Source: JAHRVQ01 sp047616645 (lineage in GTDB: Bacteria > Pseudomonadota > Gammaproteobacteria > Pseudomonadales > Azotimanducaceae). Taken from it: a stretch of 64,000 nucleotides of DNA. Every line of letters begins with the position of its first letter. The first letter of the stretch is position 1. Below, piece after piece: positions 33,653 through 43,386 of the stretch. The DNA lies in NCBI GenBank assembly GCA_047616645.1, contig JBLHIH010000002.1, positions 1 through 64,000 of the forward strand, given 5' to 3'. The position numbers and the translations under genes are program-made. Under the pieces are notes generated by a model. It saw nothing but the letters and a program-made list of their open reading frames with translations, was not told the DNA's origin and ran no database searches.

Positions 33653-34849
33653 CTACGAAATTGCTTTGTCTCGTAGCATCTGATGAAAGGCTTTAAATAC
33701 TTTTTCCATTGCAGGTTGTTTGTAGGGGAACATATCGATGGGGTCCATATCATGGACGATCATGGCGTTGGCCAACTCGAATATGAGTAGTTGTCCATCT
33801 GGGGTTTCTGCGCAGTCGATTCCAAAGTAGTCCAAATCGATCGAGTCCGTTAAATAATGAAATGCGTCTTTATGGCGCTCTGCTAATCCTGTGTCGAAAA
33901 ATGTCATTGCGCGACTTTCTTCAAATCGTTTTTCTTCATCAAAGGTCATGCCTGCATTTAAATAATGAACAGGCCAATTTTCAGAAATGGCCATGTGACA
34001 AAGAAAGGGAAGGCCGCTAATAAAGACAATTCGATATTTTCTAAATAATCCATCAGGACTGCGATAGTCCGAGAATGGGGCGATAAAAAAGTTGTTGTCT
34101 TTATTTAAGTGTAAATAATGATCTATATCTTGGTAGCTACTGAGTTTTGAGAGTCCTTGCCCTGCGTGAGAGCCAAAGGGTCTTGCAATTATCGGGAACT
34201 GGGCTTCGATCAGGTATTCAGAAAGCTGTTCTTGCAGGTTGGCCATGTCCTTTAACTGTTCTCGATCAAGGATGATATTTTGAGGCATATATATACCTGG
34301 CACGGTGTCCATAAGCTCACAAGCGCGGTCACGCGCTAGGAAGGGGATTTCGTCTGGGTTATTCACGTGAGGTAGTCGCCATTGTTGTAGGAGGGATTGG
34401 GCCATTTTTAGTGCGGGGTTATTGGCTTCTGCTTCACTGATGGCAATGAAAACAAGATCGTAGTCGACTAGAACGGGATAGGGTAGGTTTGGCCCGATGT
34501 AGAGTTCGTCTGCACTGATATCTGAGGTGCGGATCATAAACTCGACTGGGGTATTAGCCATAAAGTCCCCTGGGGTTTTGATGATGAGGAGGCGGAAATT
34601 GCCGCGTCTTTGGATTGTGAAGAGTTGTTTGATTTCTAGGGCTTGTAATTGGGTGAGCAGGCCTACTTTTTGGTCGCCTCGTAATAACAATATGGTCGAT
34701 AGGTCTGCTAGGGCTTCGGCATTCTTGGGGTCGGATTGGGAGGTATTGATTAGATATTGTGCGGTTTGACTTAGGTCGTCGCCGTCGAACATTCTTTGCA
34801 TTAGTTCCGCTTGGCCGACCAGTGGGGATTCTGTTGTTGTCTGAAACAT
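33653..34849 (-). CDS. ATP-grasp protein with N-terminal helical repeat
   Basis: The 398-residue protein has a TPR-like helical start (LINTSQSDPKNAEALADLSTILLLRGDQKVG, residues 30-60), a Rossmann-like central part and a C-terminal ATP-grasp half. The latter shows FPIIARPFGSHAGQGLSKL, RKYRIVFISGLPFLCHMAIS and DYFGIDCAETPDGQLLIFELANAMIVHDMD, with the Asp and Glu-x-Asn metal site. It may ligate an amino acid or peptide, as RimK-type enzymes do; the substrate is unknown. AAGGAG precedes ATG 34849. No signal peptide is present. Confidence 0.75.
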   Translation of the reverse strand: MFQTTTESPLVGQAELMQRMFDGDDLSQTAQYLINTSQSDPKNAEALADLSTILLLRGDQKVGLLTQLQALEIKQLFTIQRRGNFRLLIIKTPGDFMANTPVEFMIRTSDISADELYIGPNLPYPVLVDYDLVFIAISEAEANNPALKMAQSLLQQWRLPHVNNPDEIPFLARDRACELMDTVPGIYMPQNIILDREQLKDMANLQEQLSEYLIEAQFPIIARPFGSHAGQGLSKLSSYQDIDHYLHLNKDNNFFIAPFSDYRSPDGLFRKYRIVFISGLPFLCHMAISENWPVHYLNAGMTFDEEKRFEESRAMTFFDTGLAERHKDAFHYLTDSIDLDYFGIDCAETPDGQLLIFELANAMIVHDMDPIDMFPYKQPAMEKVFKAFHQMLRDKAIS

Positions 34850-35111
34850 TGGCTAGTTACTCCTTAGGTTTTGATTGAGGTCGGCTTTGAGTTGGGCATT
34901 AAATGTAGTCTGATCCGATGTTGGTGCTGGTGGTATTGTTGATAGGCGCGCAAGCATCGTGCCTAGGAGGAGGTTTTGTATTGAAGGGCTTGATTATTGG
35001 TGGTTAGCATTGATTTGGATGGGATTTGGATGGGATTAGGGGGGCTTTTGATGTTTGGAAAGGAAAAAGATTACCGCTAAGTGAGGTTTACGGCAATAAA
35101 TAGCAGGCAAT
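34850..35111. other. Intergenic DNA between fusA2 and the ATP-grasp gene
   Basis: No gene is seen. The stretch includes the leader of the ATP-grasp gene with its AAGGAG, and a G-rich run with the short direct repeat GGATGGGATT near 35018-35036. With the adjoining terminator the gap is 325 bases. Confidence 0.5.
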
Positions 35112-35137
35112 AAAAAGGGTCGTGACCGACCCTTTTT
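35112..35137 (-). terminator. Bidirectional-type terminator after fusA2
   Basis: AAAAAGGGTCG (35112-35122) pairs exactly with CGACCCTTTTT (35127-35137) around a 4-base loop. Both strands end in five T, so it could work in either direction. On the minus strand it lies 38 bases past the EF-G stop codon. Confidence 0.85.
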
Positions 35138-35174
35138 GATTCTTCTTTAAGCGAAACGTTTAGATTTTAAGAAA

Positions 35175-37262
35175 CTATTTCTTTTTGTTTCGTTCCAATG
35201 TTTCTTTGATCACTTCGTCAGCAACATTTCTTGGCGCTGCTTTGTAGTGGCTAAATTCCATTGAGAACTGACCACGACCGGATGTCATTGTGCGCAAGTC
35301 GCCAATATAACCAAACATTTCAGATAGTGGTGCTTCTGACTTTATCCGTACGCCTGTTGCGCCGGCTTCTTGGCCTAGGATCATGCCGCGACGTCTGTTT
35401 AGGTCGCCGATTACGTCACCTACGTGAGCGTCGGGTGTGAAGACGTCAACTTTCATGATGGGTTCCATCAATTGCGGTCCGGCTTTTGGCATGGTTTGAC
35501 GGTAAGCTGCTTTTGATGCGATCTCGTAGGCAATTGCTGATGAGTCTACTGCGTGGAAACCACCATCTGTTAATGTCAGTTTAACATCAAGACAGGGGAA
35601 TCCAGCCATTGGACCTTCGATCAAGCTTTTCTTGAAGCCTTTTTCTACTGCTGGCCAAAATTCACGAGGTACGTTACCGCCGGTGACTTTTGATACAAAT
35701 TCAAATCCAACGCCCACTTCTGAAGGTTCAACGATGTAGTCAATTTTCGCGAATTGACCAGAACCACCGGTTTGTTTCTTGTGCGTATAAGAATCTTCGA
35801 TTCGCTGAGTAATAGATTCTCGGTAGGCTACTAAAGGCTTGCCGACTTCAACTTCAACATTGTGAGTTCGCTTCAAGATATCAACCTTAATATCGAGGTG
35901 AAGCTCACCCATTCCCTGCATGATAGTTTCACCAGACTCTTCGTCCGTTTCAACGCGGAATGAAGGGTCTTCTTGAATCATTTTGGATAGGGCAATGCCC
36001 ATTTTTTCTGCGGCCGCTTTGTCCTTTGGAGAGATAGCAATGTAGATCACTGGATCTGGGAAGACCATAGGTTCTAGTGTTGCAGGTTGTTTTGGATCAC
36101 AAAGGGTATGACCTGTTCTTGTGTTCTTCATGCCGATGAGCGCAACAATGTCTCCAGCTTGAGCTGAGTTTAACTCGATTCGCTCGTCTGCATGCATTTC
36201 TACAATTCGACCAATTCGTTCTGTTTTACCTGTGAAGGTATTTAAAACAGAATCGCCTTTTTTCAGAGAACCGGAATAAATTCTTGTAAATGTAAGTGCG
36301 CCGAAACGGTCATCCATGATTTTGAATGCAAGTGCACGAAGTGGCTTTGCTGCATCAACGATGGCAAATTCACCTGTTTCTACACCTTCGATATCAACTT
36401 CTGGTTGCGGCTTAACTTCTGTGGGAGAAGGTAGATAGTCAACAACAGCGTCAAGGATGAGCTGAACGCCTTTGTTTTTAAAGGCTGAGCCGCCGTAAGT
36501 TGGGAAGAATTCTAAGGCAATGGTGCCTTTTCGTATGCAGCGCTTAAGATCTTCGATTGATGGCTCTTCACCTTCTTCGAGGTAGCTCATCATAAGATCT
36601 TCGTCTTGCTCTACTACGGTTTCGATGAGTATTTCACGATACTCCGCAGTTTTTTCAACAAGATCAGCGGGGATATCTGTAATTTCAAAATTCAGCGGCT
36701 CACCTGTTTCGTCCCAGATGTAGGCCTTTTGAGTCAGTATGTCGACTAAGCCGACAAAGTCGTCTTCTGTACCGATTGGCAATGTCATCACTAGTGGATG
36801 TGCACCCAAGACGTTTTTAACTTGATCAACAACGCGGTAAAAATCAGCACCTAGTCTGTCTAATTTGTTGATGAAGATGATTCGAGCAACTTCGGAGTCG
36901 TTTGCATAACGCCAGTTTGTTTCTGATTGAGGTTCAACGCCGCCAGATCCGCAGAAAACGCCCACGCCGCCGTCCAATACTTTGAGTGAACGATAAACTT
37001 CAATGGTGAAGTCAACGTGTCCCGGTGTATCGATGATATTCATTCTGTAGTCTTTCCAGAATGCAGTGGTAGCAGCAGATTGAATGGTGATGCCTCGCTC
37101 CTGCTCCTGTTCCATGAAATCTGTTGTCGCAGCACCATCGTGAACTTCTCCAATTTTATGGATCTTTCCAGTGATGTTCAGAATTCTTTCTGTTGTGGTT
37201 GTCTTACCGGCATCTACGTGTGCGAAAATGCCGATATTTCGATAACGGCTGAGGTCAGTCAT
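35175..37262 (-). CDS. fusA2: Elongation factor G 2 (stand-alone EF-G)
   Basis: This is a translational GTPase with the full EF-G plan over 695 residues. Visible are G1 AHVDAGKTTTTE, G2 RGITIQSAATT, G3 DTPGHVD, G4 NKLD, domain II, domain IV and domain V (RTMTSGRGQFSMEFSHYKA). The sequences YRNIGIFAHVDAGK, GGVGVFCGSGGVEPQSETNWRYAN and HKKQTGGSGQFA match the second, Vibrio EF-G 2-like family rather than the EF-G of the str operon. No rpsL, rpsG or tuf is adjacent. Members may act in translocation or in ribosome recycling. Confidence 0.9.
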   Translation of the reverse strand: MTDLSRYRNIGIFAHVDAGKTTTTERILNITGKIHKIGEVHDGAATTDFMEQEQERGITIQSAATTAFWKDYRMNIIDTPGHVDFTIEVYRSLKVLDGGVGVFCGSGGVEPQSETNWRYANDSEVARIIFINKLDRLGADFYRVVDQVKNVLGAHPLVMTLPIGTEDDFVGLVDILTQKAYIWDETGEPLNFEITDIPADLVEKTAEYREILIETVVEQDEDLMMSYLEEGEEPSIEDLKRCIRKGTIALEFFPTYGGSAFKNKGVQLILDAVVDYLPSPTEVKPQPEVDIEGVETGEFAIVDAAKPLRALAFKIMDDRFGALTFTRIYSGSLKKGDSVLNTFTGKTERIGRIVEMHADERIELNSAQAGDIVALIGMKNTRTGHTLCDPKQPATLEPMVFPDPVIYIAISPKDKAAAEKMGIALSKMIQEDPSFRVETDEESGETIMQGMGELHLDIKVDILKRTHNVEVEVGKPLVAYRESITQRIEDSYTHKKQTGGSGQFAKIDYIVEPSEVGVGFEFVSKVTGGNVPREFWPAVEKGFKKSLIEGPMAGFPCLDVKLTLTDGGFHAVDSSAIAYEIASKAAYRQTMPKAGPQLMEPIMKVDVFTPDAHVGDVIGDLNRRRGMILGQEAGATGVRIKSEAPLSEMFGYIGDLRTMTSGRGQFSMEFSHYKAAPRNVADEVIKETLERNKKK

Positions 37263-37490
37263 GGCTATTGCTCTGTCTTGATTCTGGTTTGATGGAGTAT
37301 AAAAAGCGCGCCATCATATAGGTTGAAAGGCACATAATCCAGCCTTGTCTTGCCTTGATAGCAGGTGCGCTTGATAATTGGATGAATTATAGGGGCAATT
37401 AGCCCTCTTTATGTGCTTTATTTTGCTAAATTAGATGTGAAATAATTCAATAATATTGCTTAAAATCAATAGGGTAATGGTGATTAACTG

Positions 37491-38138
37491 ATGATTCAAG
37501 TGTGTAGTGTCAACGTCGGTAAGAAACAAATCTTAGATATGGGCGATAGGCAGCCAGAAACCGGTATTTATAAGCACTCCGTTAACGAAGCTGTGCATAT
37601 TGATGTAAATGGCCTGATGGGAGATGAGATTTGTGATGGTCGTTTTCACGGCGGACCAGACCAAGCTGTCTATATCTACCGAGTTGAGGATTATGAGTGG
37701 TGGGAGACAGCGTTAGGAAAAAGCTGTGCTCCAGGGCTTTTTGGCGAAAACTTGACTATAAGAGGAGTAGAAGTGCCTGCGGTTTTTGTTGGAGATCGTT
37801 TGGACTTCGGTGGTTTGATTTTAGAGGTCACTGCACCTCGAATCCCTTGTGCTTTGTTCGCTCGACGTATGGGCGATCCTGATTTCGTAAAGAAATTCCT
37901 TCGAGCTGAGCGCCCAGGATTTTATTGCAGAGTGGTTCAGGAGGGTATGGTGTCTATCGATAGTGAAGTGAGTTTTATTCGAACAAATCTTAAGAGTATT
38001 TCGACTGTGGAGTTTTATCGCGATGCAAGTCAGCGCCTTAGCATAGAAAAATTGGAGCGCTACTTGTCCTTGCCGATTGATATTCGTTCCAGACAGGACT
38101 TCGAGAAAAAACTGACCGCTCGGCGTAGGGCAAATTGA
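37491..38138 (+). CDS. MOSC-domain protein (YiiM-like)
   Basis: The 215-residue protein contains the MOSC domain, with HGGPDQAVYIY, FGENLTIRG, VGDRLDFGG and the conserved cysteine in APRIPCALFARRM. It is related to YiiM, which reduces N-hydroxylated bases using a molybdenum cofactor. A helical C-terminal tail is present. It starts at ATG 37491. It stands between EF-G 2 and a diguanylate cyclase, and no molybdopterin gene is nearby. Confidence 0.88.
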   Translation: MIQVCSVNVGKKQILDMGDRQPETGIYKHSVNEAVHIDVNGLMGDEICDGRFHGGPDQAVYIYRVEDYEWWETALGKSCAPGLFGENLTIRGVEVPAVFVGDRLDFGGLILEVTAPRIPCALFARRMGDPDFVKKFLRAERPGFYCRVVQEGMVSIDSEVSFIRTNLKSISTVEFYRDASQRLSIEKLERYLSLPIDIRSRQDFEKKLTARRRAN

Positions 38139-38223
38139 GTGATAGGATAGCGTATTGTACAATCTATAGGCAGATTGGAAGCTATTTTGAAGCGATTAGT
38201 GGGTAATAGCGTGTTGAATTCTT

Positions 38224-39222
38224 TTGTTTAAGTTTAAGCACTTTTTTCATCGGGTAGTTGAAAGACCTCCTGAAGAACGAATTGTGCTTACCTTATGCCT
38301 AATAGGAATTGTCGCGCTAGCGCCTTTTGCTGTGATGCGCTTTGCTCGAGCTGACTATATCATCGGTTTTATAGATCTATTGGGCGCCATTGTAGCCTTT
38401 GTTATGGTGGCCTACGTCTTGAGAACGGGTAAAATAAAAATTCCTGGCCTTATCATGTCAATCGCATCAGTACTTGGTGTTGTCTTCGTTACGAGGATGC
38501 AGGGCAATGGGGATGTAAATTTGCTCTATCCTGCTATTTTGTGGTCTTTTTTCATGGTTACACCGAATACCGCATTGGCCTTCGGTATTTTGGCTATGAC
38601 GCTAACAGCACCATTTTTAATGGACCAGATGGACAGTTTTGTATTCGCGAAATTTGTTGCCTCGATATTTGCCTGTATGCTGTTTGCCTATACGTTTGCG
38701 ACCCTGAGAAATCGTCAGCGAGATGCGCTTATCATGTTGTCAACAAAAGATGGATTGACAGGGGTAGGGAACCGGCGCGCACTTGATGAGAAGATGGCCG
38801 AGTCTATCGATGCTTATGGCCGGAATAAAACAGCGGTCTGTTTATTGATCTTAGATATAGATAAGTTCAAAGTAATAAACGATAAACTAGGACATGGTAT
38901 GGGTGACCACATCCTAAAGAGCATCACAAATATCATTCAAGCCAGAATTCGCGCGACAGATAATCTCTATCGATACGGTGGAGATGAGTTTGTTATTCTC
39001 ACGACAGGTGCAGATATGTTAACTGCTATGGGTCTTGCGGAAGACATCCGTGCAAAAGTGGAAAGCAATGGCTTGATTCATGATAGTCATGTATCTCTTT
39101 CTCTTGGGGTCGCACAATATGTTGAGGGTCAAAGTGCAAAACACTGGTTGGAGTGTGCCGATACGGCTCTGTTGAAGGCCAAGCGTGAAGGGTGCAACAA
39201 AGTATTTGCAGCGGTCGTTTAA
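38224..39222 (+). CDS. Membrane diguanylate cyclase (GGDEF)
   Basis: About six membrane helices (residues 20-165) precede a GGDEF domain with STKDGLTGVGNRRALDEKM, the active-site YGGDEFVIL and SLGVAQY. The inhibitory I-site RATD lies five residues before GGDEF, so product inhibition is expected. It makes c-di-GMP. The start appears to be TTG 38224. No known sensor domain is visible in the membrane part. Confidence 0.92.
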   Translation: MFKFKHFFHRVVERPPEERIVLTLCLIGIVALAPFAVMRFARADYIIGFIDLLGAIVAFVMVAYVLRTGKIKIPGLIMSIASVLGVVFVTRMQGNGDVNLLYPAILWSFFMVTPNTALAFGILAMTLTAPFLMDQMDSFVFAKFVASIFACMLFAYTFATLRNRQRDALIMLSTKDGLTGVGNRRALDEKMAESIDAYGRNKTAVCLLILDIDKFKVINDKLGHGMGDHILKSITNIIQARIRATDNLYRYGGDEFVILTTGADMLTAMGLAEDIRAKVESNGLIHDSHVSLSLGVAQYVEGQSAKHWLECADTALLKAKREGCNKVFAAVV

Positions 39223-39319
39223 GCGCTTGTGGTAGTGGATGGTTTTGATAACGCTATCTCTATTCGTTTTTAATTTGATAGGTTATGCTGCGCTTCAAAA
39301 TTAATCATGGAGTTTATTG

Positions 39320-39904
39320 ATGCCGCAGATCTTCACGAAAGAGGCTTGCATAAAAAAGTTCTTCAAGTCTGATCTCGTTCAAATCTATTTTGTCAAAATA
39401 GATCTCAATAAAGTGGCCAAAGTCTTTGTATGTTCGTTGTTATTGGCCGTTTTAGCATGCTCAGAACAAGTAAAAGAAAACAATTTACATTCAAATGATG
39501 AAAGGGGAACAAAATTGAGCGAAAACATGGCGAAAGCGACTGCTTTTTTAGAAAAAAATGCCAAAAAGGAAGATGTCACGGTGACAACTTCGGGACTTCA
39601 ATATGAAGTCATCAATTCGGGCGAGGGAAAAACACCAGGCCCTACTGATATGGTGGTTACTCACTACGCGGGATCGTTTTTAGATGGGTCGGAATTTGAT
39701 AGTTCCATCAGTCGCGGAGAACCTACGAGTTTTCCAGTTAATGGCGTGATAGCTGGGTGGACAGAAGCATTGCAACTCATGCAGGAAGGAGATAAATGGC
39801 GTTTATTCATTCCTCCTAATCTTGCCTATGGTGAGAGAGGTGTAGGCCCTATTCCGGGTAATACTGCTCTCATATTCGAAATTGAACTCATAGAAGTTAA
39901 ATAG
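39320..39904 (+). CDS. FKBP-type peptidyl-prolyl isomerase, lipoprotein
   Basis: The N-terminus has a hydrophobic stretch and lipobox LLLAVLAC (Cys near residue 47), so it is probably an envelope lipoprotein with an unusually long N-region. A short helical FKBP_N-like part is followed by the FKBP domain (VVTHYAGSFLDGSEFDSS, VIAGWTEALQLMQEGDKWRLFIPPNLAYGERG, LIFEIELIEV). It is about 194 residues from ATG 39320. It helps fold exported proteins. Confidence 0.9.
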   Translation: MPQIFTKEACIKKFFKSDLVQIYFVKIDLNKVAKVFVCSLLLAVLACSEQVKENNLHSNDERGTKLSENMAKATAFLEKNAKKEDVTVTTSGLQYEVINSGEGKTPGPTDMVVTHYAGSFLDGSEFDSSISRGEPTSFPVNGVIAGWTEALQLMQEGDKWRLFIPPNLAYGERGVGPIPGNTALIFEIELIEVK

Positions 39905-39949
39905 AGTTAAGTTAATCTAAAAATTAGCTTATAAAATCAGGAGTAAAAA

Positions 39950-41065
39950 GTGAAATCCATACAGCTAAGATCAAAGATAAGTAGCGATGCCAAATTAGAG
40001 ATTAATCTTGAGACGGTTACATTGTCTGCACCAGGCGACGACGAAGTTCAAATTCGAATTGAAGCCTCTCCAATCAATCCCTCGGATTTAGGATTGCTGG
40101 TCGGCCCTGCAGATGTCACAACAATGATTATTAGTGGCGATGAGAATAATCCTTTAGTGACTATGGATGTCCCTGAGGCAATGATGCCCGCGATGGCTGC
40201 GAGACTGGATGAATCTCTGCCGGTGGGTAATGAGGGTGCAGGCGTTGTTGTTGCTGCCGGTGCGAATGCGCAAAGTATGATGGGCAAAGTTGTTGGGGTT
40301 GCTGGTGGAGCTATGTACTCTCAATACCGTAATGTACCCGCCAGCGCTTGCATCGTTATGAATGAAGGAACCACTCCGGCTGAAGCCGCTAGTTGTTTTG
40401 TGAATCCGCTAACAGCTTTAGGTATGGTTGAAACCATGAAGATGGAAGATCATTCTGCTTTAGTTCACACAGCAGCAGCCTCAAACTTAGGTCAAATGTT
40501 AGTTAAAATTTGTTTGGTCGATGATGTACCCCTCGTAAATATTGTTCGTAAGTCTGAGCATGTAGCACTATTGAAATCAATCGGGGCCAAATATGTTTGC
40601 AACTCAAGTTCGGATAGCTTTAAAGAAGATCTTGTTGATGCTTTAGTTGCAACAGGCGCAACCCTCGCTTTTGATGCAACCGGTGGTGGAAGATTGGCCA
40701 GTGATATCTTGAGTGCAATGGAAATTTCTGCCAACAAAACTGCTAAGGAATACAGCCGTTATGGTTCAACTACTTATAAGCAAGTTTATATCTACGGCGG
40801 ACTCGACCGTAACCCTACAACGCTAAATCGTGCATTCGGTATGTCTTGGGGCTTGGGTGGTTGGTTGCTGACGCCGTTTATTGGAAAAGTTGGCATGCCT
40901 CGCTTTATGGAATTACGCCAAAGAGTCGCAGACGAAATGACAAGCACCTTTGCGAGCACTTATACGCAAGTGGTGTCACTTAGTGAAGCGCTCTCAGCTG
41001 ATACTATTAGCGTTTATGCAAAACAAGCCACCGGCGAAAAGGTGTTAATAAACCCGAATAAGTAA
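39950..41065 (+). CDS. Zinc-type (MDR superfamily) alcohol dehydrogenase/quinone reductase
   Basis: The 371-residue protein has the GroES-like N-terminal domain (ASPINPSDLGLL, VGNEGAGVVVAAG) and a Rossmann domain (VHTAAASNLGQMLVKIC). The structural and catalytic zinc cysteines are not seen, so it is closer to the zinc-free quinone reductase or enoyl reductase branch. It starts at GTG 39950 after AGGAG at about 39940. The substrate is unknown. Confidence 0.82.
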   Translation: MKSIQLRSKISSDAKLEINLETVTLSAPGDDEVQIRIEASPINPSDLGLLVGPADVTTMIISGDENNPLVTMDVPEAMMPAMAARLDESLPVGNEGAGVVVAAGANAQSMMGKVVGVAGGAMYSQYRNVPASACIVMNEGTTPAEAASCFVNPLTALGMVETMKMEDHSALVHTAAASNLGQMLVKICLVDDVPLVNIVRKSEHVALLKSIGAKYVCNSSSDSFKEDLVDALVATGATLAFDATGGGRLASDILSAMEISANKTAKEYSRYGSTTYKQVYIYGGLDRNPTTLNRAFGMSWGLGGWLLTPFIGKVGMPRFMELRQRVADEMTSTFASTYTQVVSLSEALSADTISVYAKQATGEKVLINPNK

Positions 41066-41266
41066 TTTTATTAGCAGCTTGATGCTATACGGACTAGATA
41101 CAAAGTAAATTATGAAGTTTTCTTCACTTTAAGGTGAACATGTTTAAAAAATAAGTTATTGATTATTAACGATTTAGTGCAGTGTTGTTGTATATTTTCA
41201 ATAAAGTATGGAGAAACCTTCATTTTTTGGTTAAGATGCCGCTGATTTTTTAGCGTGCACCTGAAT

Positions 41267-42121
41267 ATGAAAGTTATTACGATCGTCCTGACAGTAATCA
41301 TGGTTGTCTCTCAAATTGCCCTTGTCGACTTAGTGATACCGGGCGCAACAAATCCTGCGCCAATAGTTGAGGCATCAGCTGAAAGGGTTGTTGACGTGGC
41401 TGCCTATCATCCTGAGCGGGTGACCTTGGGTAATGCATCAAATTATTCTCCTCCAGATTTTACTTCCTATTCCAGTACTCAGGAAAAGAAGGAAGCGTTC
41501 TACCACTATCTTTTACCCCTGATTCATAAGGCAAATTTAGAAGTGGTAAAAGAAAGATTGTGGTTGTCTGCCATGGCGGACGCTTTGTTAAATAATGTGT
41601 CCTTATCTCGTCTGCAACTTAATGAGCTGACAAAATTTGAAAAGCGATACAGGATTAAGACGAAAAATCTAAGTACTGCAGAAAGAGTTGGAGCGCTTTT
41701 GTTACGGGTCGATGTGGTGCCAGCTTCCCTAGTGGTTGCCCAAGCCGCAAAAGAGTCAGGGTGGGGAACTTCTAGGTTTGCTATCGAAGGAAACAACTAC
41801 TTTGGTATATGGTGTTTCTATGAAGGTTGTGGTTTGACGCCTTTGAGACGCGATCACAATCGGGCTCATGAAGTTGCGACTTTTGGTTCTGTTGAACAGG
41901 GTGTTCGTTATTATGTTCGGACAATAAATACCCATATAGCCTACAACGGACTAAGAAAGGTGAGGGCAAATGCCAAGCGTATACAGCAAGCTGTAGAGGG
42001 TGAAAAATTGGCTGATGGGCTCATTAGATACTCTGAGCGAGGAATGCCCTACGTGAAAGAAATTCAATCGATGATACGCTTCAACAAAATGCAGCGCTTT
42101 ACTCGAAACTACAGTGTCTAA
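41267..42121 (+). CDS. Bax-like glucosaminidase
   Basis: The protein has an N-terminal signal or anchor helix and a GH73 glucosaminidase domain from about residue 145. The catalytic Glu is in AQAAKESGWGTSRFA, followed by NNYFGIWCF. It should cleave peptidoglycan glycan strands in the periplasm and resembles E. coli Bax. ATG 41267 (MKVITIVLTVIMV) is preferred over GTG 41255. It converges on the DUF1513 pseudogene. Confidence 0.85.
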   Translation: MKVITIVLTVIMVVSQIALVDLVIPGATNPAPIVEASAERVVDVAAYHPERVTLGNASNYSPPDFTSYSSTQEKKEAFYHYLLPLIHKANLEVVKERLWLSAMADALLNNVSLSRLQLNELTKFEKRYRIKTKNLSTAERVGALLLRVDVVPASLVVAQAAKESGWGTSRFAIEGNNYFGIWCFYEGCGLTPLRRDHNRAHEVATFGSVEQGVRYYVRTINTHIAYNGLRKVRANAKRIQQAVEGEKLADGLIRYSERGMPYVKEIQSMIRFNKMQRFTRNYSV

Positions 42122-42138
42122 GTGCGTTTAAGTTTTCC

Positions 42139-43381
42139 CTAAGTCCTCTCTACCAACATGTGTTTTAGACCATGGGTAGGAACATCGTAGTAGCGTAGTA
42201 ATGACATATCTACGACGTTAAAAATAGCAATGCCCTGTTCAAATCTATTTATTGCCATAAAAAGTGTTTCGGGAATATCGCAAAGCCCGAAAGGTTCTTT
42301 AATACCAAAATTTAAAGTGTCTTTGTAAAGCCATATTTTTCTTTCAGATTCATAGTGGGCGATGTGATTGTGGCTAGTAAAAGCATTTACTAATTTTCCA
42401 CTTAGACCATTCATCTTTATGTCAAAGGGGTCTTGATTGGGTATATCGGTATGTTGTTCAATTTTTCCATTGCTAAGATCTATTGCCACTAAGGGTCCCG
42501 GCAGGGGAAGTTCATTTGTGAATATTTCAGGGTCAAAACTATTGATATAACGCTGAGCCTTGCTCTTAAGTTGTTTTCGTAGTTGGGCGAAACCATTTTC
42601 ATTTTTGTTGATATATTGTTCAGTAGCCCCGTAAATTCCAGAATCCATACCGACCTCAATATGCACTAGTGAGCCACTGATCGGCACTTGTAAGGTTGAG
42701 CGCCAATCTCCATTAGTAGAATTGAATAGGTCTATGGAAGGGCTATAGCCATCTATTCCAAAAGTCTTATCGGGGGAATCGCTTGAAATCAAATTGTCGT
42801 CGTCAGCGACAATAGTGTGTTTATTGTTTTTTGACAAAATGATGTCGTGTCCGTGAAGAATGCTTGTTGGATTTGAAGTGAGCAGTTTCATTGTTTTGCA
42901 GTCTATTAGGCAGGTTTGACCTGTGTCAGTTTTATCACGTCAACCATTTTTTTTCCGCCTTATTAAAATGCGTAAGTATCGTCTTTTTGTGAGGTAATAA
43001 AACTGCGTGTCCTCCAAAACCATGACCTTTATGGGCATATAATTCGCCGATAACCTTTAGGTCCGCGTTAAGAAATAGGCAGGGTATACTTTCATCGCCA
43101 TAGGGGATGGCAAAATAACGATTGTCTGGAAGGACAATAAGGCTATGACCAGATCGATAGTCTGCTAGTCCGTTAAACCGTATCTGATCTGTACCTAAAT
43201 TCAGAGATAGCAGGTTTGAGCCTAGCGCTTGTTCGGTACGCTTGGGGTCAAAGGTGCTCAATCCTCTAATTCGAAACTTAGCAAGTTCATCCGCCGCAAA
43301 AAGGGAAGGCCCGAAGGATGCAGCAGCCAAGGCAAGGCTGCTTTTTATGATAAAGGACCGTCGATTTTTACTCTATAACAT
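42139..43381 (-). pseudogene. DUF1513 (TAT-exported beta-propeller) pseudogene
   Basis: The reading frame from ATG 43381 would be ML, TAG (43373-43375), SKNRRSFIIKSSLALAAASFG: a textbook twin-arginine signal with an amber codon at position 3. The mature part continues to 42935 (SGHSLIVLPDNRYFAIPYG, KGHGFGGHAVLLPHKK). It then loses frame and resumes in another frame from about 42910 to 42139 (HGHDIILSKNNKHTIVADDD, LPGPLVAIDLSNGKIEQH). This content matches DUF1513 proteins, which usually sit in iron-uptake loci next to imelysin. No such partner is present. Moving between the two halves needs at least one and probably two indels near 42905-42960. Confidence 0.75.
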
Positions 43382-43386
43382 GTAAT

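Noticed and set aside
33653..34849. Ribosomally made peptide (graspetide) cluster around the ATP-grasp gene
   Set aside because: No precursor-like small ORF, transporter or second modification enzyme is adjacent.
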